Source: Diaporthe sp. PMI_573
Lineage: Eukaryota > Ascomycota > Sordariomycetes > Diaporthales > Diaporthaceae
Direction: 5' to 3'
DNA length: 64,000 bases
Assembly: GCA_021399435.1 (NCBI GenBank)
Contig: JAJTUP010000106.1
Span: 122,492-186,491 of the forward strand
Shown here: positions 57,898-64,000 of the stretch, one piece after another
Position numbering within the stretch: the first letter of the stretch is position 1
Layout: each line of letters starts with the position of its first letter
Notes under the pieces: generated by a model
Database searches by the model: none
Seen by the model: the letters and a program-made list of their open reading frames with translations, nothing else
What the model was told of the DNA's origin: nothing
Program-made: the position numbers and the translations under genes

Positions 57898-58383
57898 AAA
57901 CACCTAGATTGAGGGCAGAGGGCTAAGGGTAGAGGGACATAGTAAGGCTTGTAGTCAAGTTATTCTTCAACACCTCACAGAGAACGAATTTCAAGGAAGG
58001 AGGAGGCAAGCTAGGTGTAGGAGGGAAAAAGTTGATCTGACTGAAGAACTAACTAACTATCTGAGAGGAAAAGGCTAGGTATATATACATAGAAGGTTCG
58101 GACCTTCGGAGAGGTATATTCCTCCGACGGAGAGAATAATGACTCGAGAAAAACAGGGGCTAGAAAGAGAAATGGGAAAGGGCGGAAGGAATAACTCCGA
58201 TAAGAAGATTCTGCCAAGCTAGGCTAGCTGGTTTCTCCACTTATATCCAGAGGCTTGCATAGATAGCCTATTCTTTCTGAAGGAGGCGGATAGGGGCTGG
58301 GGGAGGCTGGAAGGGCTTTGAAGGGGCTGAAGGAGGCTGAAGGGGTCTGGGGGTCTGAAGGAGGCTGTTTATAACAGCCGCAG
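57898..58383. repeat. Degenerate Fot1-like DNA and a GAAGGAGGCTG-type low-complexity tract
   Basis: 58275-58372 is built from imperfect repeats of GAAGGAGGCTG and GGGGCTG. The rest is decayed. Confidence 0.55.
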
Positions 58384-58544
58384 GATGAACAACCAACGAG
58401 CCCACGAAGAATCACGCGTCGACAAGCATAAACTTGACCCAATCGAGGAGCAAACACTTGTTCGATATGTCATTGATCAAGATGTTAGAGAATTCCCACT
58501 ACGACTTTCTGGTGTGGAAGATATGGCCAACCTCTTGCTGGCAT

Positions 58545-58552
58545 CTCGAGAT
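58545..58552. repeat. 8-bp target-site duplication, left copy (CTCGAGAT)
   Basis: Identical to 60942-60949. Removing the insert restores ASRDGKPVGK in the Fot1 relic. Confidence 0.96.
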
Positions 58553-60941
58553 TAGGGATGCCCACTTGTACGAGTACATGTACGGTACGGTACATGTACG
58601 AGAGGCCGCCGTACAATGTACAGCGACAGCCGTACATGTACGGCTTTTTGGGCTTACCCTTTTGGGACATGTTGTGGCTTCATTTGTCCAAAATTTCGTG
58701 ATATTTTCAGTCATCCTCATCCTCAAATACTGTGCCCAGCTCAATAACATTCTCATCGTCAACGAAGCTCGCGATAGCTTGTCCCTCCATTGTATCCTCC
58801 TCTTCCTGGCAGAAGTACTGCATATAGCTGTCTTCTAGCTCCTTCCATTCCTTCTCATCTAGTTGATCCCATCGTGAGCTTTTCTTGGTGTTTTTGGCGC
58901 CTTGTCTCTCGAGAACTCTGCAGTTCATCCATACAAAACATTGCCAGTCCGCTTTAACCGGTGACAGCCGGTTGCGAGCCTTCGTATGGACGTAGTTGAT
59001 AGCCGAGAAACTTCGCTCCGAGGGCACTGAATTAGCCAGAATACCAAAAATCCTTACCGCGATGGTGGCAAGCTTCGAACCCTGGGCTTCCAGACAACCC
59101 CAAGCGTCCTCTGGGCTCCATTCGCAGTCCCAAAATACGTTGTCTGCAGAGTAGAGGATACCGCGCTGGTTGCGGAAGTCATTAAACTCCTTAATAACCT
59201 CGCGATAATCACCTCTATCTGTAAGACTCTCCTTTAAGAAATCTATCACAATCTTATAGTCTTGTGCAGCCAGCTTCTCGTTAAGGGTTGCTATAGTCTC
59301 CGGCCTGAGGGCATTTGCAACAAAGTGGATAGGGTATGTCTGAGTCTCAAACCTCGCCTTCCAGATACGGTAGATATCCTCCCACGGCACGCTTGTATAT
59401 TGCTTCGAGTCTTCGATATCTTTCCAGCGAGCTTTGATACTCAGCCAACGCGGCACTACGTGGCCAATATGGGAGCGGTCAGCCTCCGAGGCGTGCTGAA
59501 ACTCGCTAACGGGGGCAAGAACGCTTGTGACAGCTTCTAGCCGGTCCCAGAAGACGCCGCTGTTGATCGATTCGAGTACCGGGGGCAGAAGGACAAGCCG
59601 CTTATCCTTCTCACGGGCGATATGGACATCCTTCCGCCGGGCATAGGCACGGAGGGCGTCTCGGTTGGCCAGTACTGAGAGGAGGGCATTGTATTGGGAG
59701 CCCCATCGGGTAATTACACTATTAAGGAGAAGGAAACTTAGTAGGTATTTTAATAATAGAGTTGCTGAACTTATACCTCTTGATAAATGCCTTTGTCTTG
59801 CCGCTATATAGCGCTTTCTGGCAGGCGCGCAACCGTGATAGCTGCAGCTTTGATTTTGAGAAAAATCTCACAATGTTGGTAGCTTCCTCAAATATGGCTG
59901 CAAAGCACTCCATCAAGAGGACGTCTTTGATCAATAACTGAAGCCCGTGAGAGTCACAGAGGGAGAAGAAGCAGCTCCCTAGCTCTTTCGTCTTGCTAAG
60001 TATCTCGTGGGTTGTCCTCATCGTACTATCAGTATCAGTACAGATACTGTTAATCCGAGTCCAGTCGCTCTCGCAGATCTCTTCGAGTTGGGGCCAAATT
60101 AGATTGATATACTCCTCCGCTGTATGCTCAATATCGCCAGTATCAAACGTCTTCCAGTAGAACGCTGCTCCGTTGGGTATTTGGACCGCAATATTGATAA
60201 TCCGGTTACTAGCGATATTATCAGAGGCGTCGAAGATCAGGTTAAGGCGCGGAGCTACGCGAAGCTTCTTCAATACCTCGTCACGATAACTCTTATAGAT
60301 AGTCGGAAGGAGGCGAGTAACGGCTTTTCGATCAGGAGGCTTAAAGCCGGGAATACCCTCAGCGAAAAAGGCGTCCCAGGCGCTGTGCTCAAAGAGGGAG
60401 AAGGGTCGGCCGCTGGCGATTACTGCGTTAGATGCGAGATATTGTAGCTTCTTTGACTGCTCAGTTGGCAGAGCCGTAATACCCGTATCTGTTAGCTTTG
60501 CTTGAGCTTTCTCCTTCAGCTTGGCTTGGACTGGATGCTTCTTCCTGAAATCCTCACACTTTGCGAGATGGTCGCTGAGACGGCTATTCGAGGTCCACGT
60601 AACCTCTTTGGAGCAGTATTTGCATCGGGAGACTGTACTCTTGCCCGTAGGCGTGGCACGGACAAAAAGAAAGTGTCTCTCGCTGTCTTTAGCCATCGTG
60701 ATAGCTTCGCAGAGAGGTTTAAGGGGGAAAAGATCCAGAGTTGTGGCTGGGCGAAGAAGATGATAAGACCGGAAAGTCGCGGTTGGGCAGCCCTGCAAGC
60801 CCGGCCGGCAGCCCCTGACACTAAACCTAAAAAGGCAGTTGGACAACCTCACCCAAGATGTACGAGTACATGTACGAGTACGAACCTTCTCGTACTCGTA
60901 CACTGTACGAGAGGTCTCGTACATGTACCTGGGCATCCCTA
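58553..60941 (-). mobile_element. Complete hAT element, BED/DUF659 type (2,389 bp)
   Basis: Termini TAGGGATGCCCA at both ends in inverted orientation. GTACATGTACG and GTACGAG repeats fill 58565-58645 and 60855-60930. Perfect CTCGAGAT duplications flank it. Its TAGGG ends and the protein family differ from the CAGGG/CAAGG group elsewhere in the window. Confidence 0.96.
58707..60696 (-). CDS. hAT transposase with BED finger and DUF659-like core, intact
   Basis: Exons 60696-59777 and 59718-58707 (58-bp intron with CTACTAA branch), 643 residues. BED-type finger near the N terminus: RCKYCSKEVTWTSNSRLSDH followed by a final Cys. The DUF659-like catalytic region has LNLIFDASDNIASN and INSICTDTDSTMRT, then CDSHGLQLLIKDV. 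The C-terminal dimerisation block reads KLATIAVRIFGILANSVPSE then RSFSAINYVHTKARNR. The protein ends in an acidic tail. Expected to mobilise the surrounding element. Confidence 0.92.
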
Positions 60942-60949
60942 CTCGAGAT
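60942..60949. repeat. 8-bp target-site duplication, right copy (CTCGAGAT)
   Basis: Matches 58545-58552 exactly. Confidence 0.96.
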
Positions 60950-60976
60950 GGCAAGCCTGTGGGCAAGCACCAGTGA

Positions 60977-61170
60977 TGTAAATAGTGTGGCCGTAAATAA
61001 GACAATATCATATTCAATATCGTATTGGCTGCACGGTATTTTTATACCGTGCAGTGCAAGCAATACCGAAAACCGTGTAGTGCAGTGCAGGGACATTCAG
61101 ATATCGTATAATATGATATTCATTCAGTGCAAATACAGTGCAATACGGGTAATACGAAACCTCTCGTTGT
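60977..61170. repeat. Repeat cluster with a perfect 10-bp hairpin
   Basis: TGCACGGTAT (61030-61039) and ATACCGTGCA (61044-61053) form a perfect stem with a 4-base loop. GTGCAGTGCA, AATACCG and ATATCGTAT words recur nearby. By analogy with the other clusters this is probably one end of a further DNA transposon, but no coding partner is seen. Confidence 0.5.
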
Positions 61171-61179
61171 ACGCATCAG

Positions 61180-61790
61180 CCTCGAGCTTCCCACCCTATT
61201 TGACGAGTACCATGTCACGGTCGGCTTCATGGTGAAGCTTCACAGTAACTGCTGCCTGGGCTGCCGCGTGACTCAACGCTTGGGTTTTCAACACGTGTAA
61301 CAGACAATATCACGGGTTTCATTTCTTTCCTCTTCAGCTTAGTTGTTCGTAGTCTTAGCTCAACACAAGTGAGGTCCGGGACAGCGTTCCTAACAAGCCA
61401 AGTAAGTCAAGTCGGCCCCCAGACTTGTCGACTTGGCCTATTTTCAGGCTATATTTGTTTGTTTCTGACGTAGATTTGACTTGACTTGTGGTATTTGACA
61501 AGTCCTACTAAACTGTCCTAGGCCTAGACTAACCTCCAGAGCTCTCTCCAGAGGCTTTACTAACTCCCATCTCGTTCCAATTGAACATACCCATCCTAGC
61601 CCAGTTCTTGAGGCATTGACAAGACTTCATCGTTGCAAAGTGTTGCCGATGCCTCTGAGAAGAGATCTGAAGCTTCGCAACGCTGAAGCACCTCTCACAC
61701 TCGCTTGACATGGCAGGAATAGTCAAGAAGTCTATTGCCATTCGATACAGCCTTGCCTTTTGGATTTTCTTGTTGATCTTAGCGGCCTAA
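61180..61790 (-). pseudogene. hAT debris: short shared segment and a C-terminal fragment
   Basis: 61180-61215 (plus strand) repeats the LELPTLFDEY segment of the pseudogene at 5.74 kb. 61529-61790 (minus strand) encodes RMAIDFLTIPAMSSECERCF and KLQISSQRHRQHFATMKSCQ, a dimerisation domain fragment. TTGACTTGACTTG repeats lie between them at 61390-61505. The orientations differ, so this is a jumble of at least two pieces. Confidence 0.7.
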
Positions 61791-62336
61791 CAAGGTTGGT
61801 CATAGCCAATCATTTATCTCATAATCACAAAAGCAGTGAACAGACGCTCAACGACACAAACCTCACGGTATCAAATCCTAGAATAGATTTGTTCTCGAAA
61901 TACAAAACGGCATCCCAATACAATGCATCCTACTACAATGTCTGGCCCTCCCTGTTTATTTGCCGTCGAACGTGGAGAGCTTACCGCCCCTCCTGCTGGA
62001 TACTCCACAAGCGATGATTTTCTAGCGGAGACACAGACTCAATCGCTCGTCTCCGGCCAGTTTCCGAGACTCAATGACTCATGCGGGTCGTGTTTGCGCG
62101 CGATCACAAGTGAAATGCAGCGCGGGAGCTGGATCTATTAGCACCAATATCGGGGGAAATGTTGTTATTCTGCTATTTTGACCTGTCGAGGTCTCTGATC
62201 TAACCGGCAACCAAGTATAAATACACCAACACGCCCCCTCTCCAAAGTCCAAATCGTCAGCGCCCGTCTGTCTCTAAATCATGGATGGGTTGGATAAAAA
62301 TAAAGCATCCAGTACCCCTGGCTGCAGAATACCCAG
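61791..62336. other. No gene recognised
   Basis: Short frames only (61760-62017, 61923-62141), no domains. Confidence 0.4.
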
Positions 62337-64000
62337 AGACCCAAACAACTCAACGTAATCAACGAGTTGATCAACGAGTTGATCAACGGCCAACTCAACC
62401 AACTCAATGGAGGACTTTATTAGTAAGCTGCCCAACTCAATATTACCTTGAAATTGGTGGATCTCGTTGATTTCGTTGATATAAAGTGGGTCTACTAGCC
62501 ACTGTTAGTGACTGTAACTGCGGACTGGTATAAATCCTAACAGCGACCCCGTAACTAAGGCTATGTGTGGCTTGTACGTAAGGCAGATCACCTAATTTCC
62601 CTGGCCGCCACCTCCTTTTACCTTCAATTCTGCTTGTAACTTCCACATCGATTTCAACAGCTACACCGATTGCATTGCGTAACTAGCTCAGGATGAGTAT
62701 TCTATCAGATTCTGACGCCATCACTGCTGTTGACGATGATGGAAATTTTAGGTCGTCTCCAGCGCCTTCTACAACTTTCACGCCATTCTCGCCAGCTCGA
62801 CGTTCTAAGTCCACCTCGCCAGATTCCACTACCAAAGAGCGGCAATATGAAGAATCTCTTTGGCGCCGTTTCCCCGGCTTCACCTGGTCTCAGATACTAA
62901 TTCCTGGGCCTGGGAGTATGGGTACGATATCCAGAAAGGCAACGACAGGAAGTGGGTTTGCAAAATTTGCATCCGCAAGAACACTCTTAAGCCAAAGACC
63001 TTCACATCAACGGGTATTCAAAATATCCTAGACTACCTCTATGACGATCACAGGATTTGTGCGCCTGAAGTGAAGACAAAATCAGCCTCGCAGCTAAGAG
63101 CAGAGGGCTGGAATGCCAAGGGACAGTCAACCATCGCCGAGTTGATGAAACTTGATACCAATAAGCCTAGAGAACAGGCAATTGCGAATGGCTTCATCAA
63201 GAACTTCGACAAGAAGCAGTTCCAACGACTTCTAATGTGGATCGTGGAGGCCAACCTCTCGTTCGAAACGGCAGAACATGACAAGCTCAGGAAGATTTTC
63301 GCATATCTGAACCCTTGCGTGAAGCTCTGTGACGCCAATCTTTCCGCAACATCTATTCGCAGGAAAATCGTGGCATCATACGAACAGCACAAGACAAAGG
63401 TTATGGAGGTCCTCCAGAGCTCTCCCGGCCTAATTCACGTCTCTTTTGATGGCTGGAGGTCCGGAAATCGGCACGCGTTATATGGGATTATGTGCTTCTT
63501 CCAAGACGAGAAAAACAAGCCCCGCAAAATCGTCCTTGGAGTACCCGAGGTCTCTACTCGCCATTCTGGCACAAATATTGCAGCAGAAGTCCTCGAGATT
63601 ATCGATTCATATGGTATAAAGAATAAGATCGGGTATTTCACGCTTGATAACGCCGAAAACAACGACTCAGCAATGGCTGTGATCGGAGGAGAGTTGGGCT
63701 TCGATGGACGCAAGCGCAGAGGTCGATGCTTTGGCCACATACTCAACCTCTCTGCCAAAGCATTGCTTTTTGGCTCCAATCCAGAGGCATTTGAGAATCA
63801 GCTCTCCGGCGCAGCAGCGTTATCTGAAACTGAACACGATCTTTGGAGGAGGAGAGGGCCAGTCGGGAAGCTCCACAACCTCGTTGTTGACATTGACAGA
63901 TCTGATGTGCTGAGTTACCTTCTTCGAGGTGTTCAGCAGGCTGATATGGACCAATCTATCGATCCGAGAGTTCGAGCGAGGAAGCCTCTGAACATCGTCG
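62337..64000 (+). mobile_element. hAT element, 5' part, runs off the window
   Basis: CAACTCAAC, AACGAGTTGATC and CAACTCAATGG repeats at 62345-62480 form the subterminal region; the exact terminus (possibly CAGAGACCCAAACAACTCAA near 62334) is uncertain. The transposase gene follows. Confidence 0.75.
62693..64000 (+). pseudogene. hAT transposase, partial, N-terminal frameshift
   Basis: ATG 62693 leads to SLWRRFPGFTWS; the frame is then off by one until SWAWEYGYDIQKGNDRKWVC (near 62.90 kb), after which it is open to the window end. It includes both catalytic Asp motifs (VSFDGWRSGNRHALYG, FTLDNAENND) and RRRGPVGKLHNLVV. There is no intron at the GKLHN site, where the 46-kb copy has one. The same coding text appears inverted at 39.53-39.71 kb with one visible difference. 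Confidence 0.85.

Larger units (their letters stand above)
58384..60976 (+). pseudogene. Fot1/pogo transposase fragment (CENP-B-type HTH), split by a hAT
   Basis: Reads MNNQRAHEESRVDKHKLDPI, TLVRYVIDQDVREFPLRL and SGVEDMANLLLASRD up to 58552. After the inserted hAT it resumes at 60950 with GKPVGKHQ and a stop. MANLLLASRDGKPVGKH is the classic text of the second DNA-binding half of Fot1-family transposases. The DDE domain is missing downstream. Confidence 0.88.

Noticed and set aside
1..64000. Starship-type giant element, rRNA, tRNA or CRISPR
   Set aside because: No DUF3435 tyrosine recombinase or typical cargo order was seen; no conserved RNA sequence or regularly spaced repeat array was recognised.

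Overview
The window looks like a transposon-rich island in the genome of a filamentous ascomycete, most likely a Sordariomycete. This is inferred from short (about 48-100 bp) GT-AG introns with CTAAC or CTGAC branch points and from fungus-specific gene families: Zn2Cys6 and bZIP regulators, FunK1 kinase, Clr5-domain protein, NACHT-type NLR fragments, BBE-like flavoenzyme and a Dicer-type RNase III. I see no rRNA, tRNA or CRISPR. The species cannot be named from the sequence alone.

Layout, left to right. 0-2 kb: a Tad1-like LINE on the minus strand whose ORF1 and reverse transcriptase are fused by an internal deletion. 4.4-6.1 kb: hAT debris. 6.7-8.4 kb: a compact Dicer-like RNase III/dsRBD gene whose 3' end runs into an antisense NLR fragment. 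8.9-14.8 kb: a Zn2Cys6 transcription factor gene split by a complete hAT element with a perfect 8-bp target duplication. 15.6-16.0 kb: a 432-bp palindromic foldback element. 16.8-18.6 kb: a broken bZIP gene and a broken small conserved gene. 18.9-21.9 kb: an internally deleted hAT next to a fragment of another hAT. 22.6-24.3 kb: an intact alpha/beta hydrolase. 24.6-26.7 kb: a truncated unknown gene and a 5'-truncated hAT. 27.5-30.3 kb: a fragment of a possible HNH-family protein and an NLR fragment. 30.8-34.6 kb: an intact five-exon SNF2/RING helicase (Uls1-like). 35.5-39.7 kb: a decayed hAT beside a second hAT fragment. 39.7-40.1 kb: a GC-rich SMC/Rad50-type ATPase fragment. 40.4-44.5 kb: a divergent lactonase/BBE-oxidase pair, both broken. 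45.3-48.7 kb: an alpha-galactosidase tail cut by a hAT. 49.7-51.6 kb: a Clr5-domain gene with one frameshift. 53-53.8 kb: a hAT tail next to a cut gene start. 54.6-56.9 kb: an intact FunK1 kinase. 57.4-61 kb: a Fot1/pogo relic containing an intact BED-type hAT with perfect target duplications. 61.2-64 kb: more hAT pieces, ending in a copy that runs off the window.

The dominant theme is repeated colonisation by at least eight hAT families, each carrying its own short motif repeated densely near its termini, plus Fot1-like and LINE elements. Two hAT insertions (9.5 kb and 58.6 kb) have intact transposases and perfect target duplications, so they look recent. Three others have good terminal repeats but non-matching flanks, which suggests rearrangement between copies. 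The genes that appear intact are the hydrolase, the SNF2 helicase, the FunK1 kinase and, on the splice model given, the compact RNase III. Most other non-transposon genes carry a stop codon, a frameshift, a truncation or an insertion. I found no convincing coordinated new multi-gene system. The most unusual items are the stand-alone Dicer-type RNase III with a substituted catalytic position and a tail made from antisense NLR sequence, and the family-specific terminal motif sets of the hAT elements.
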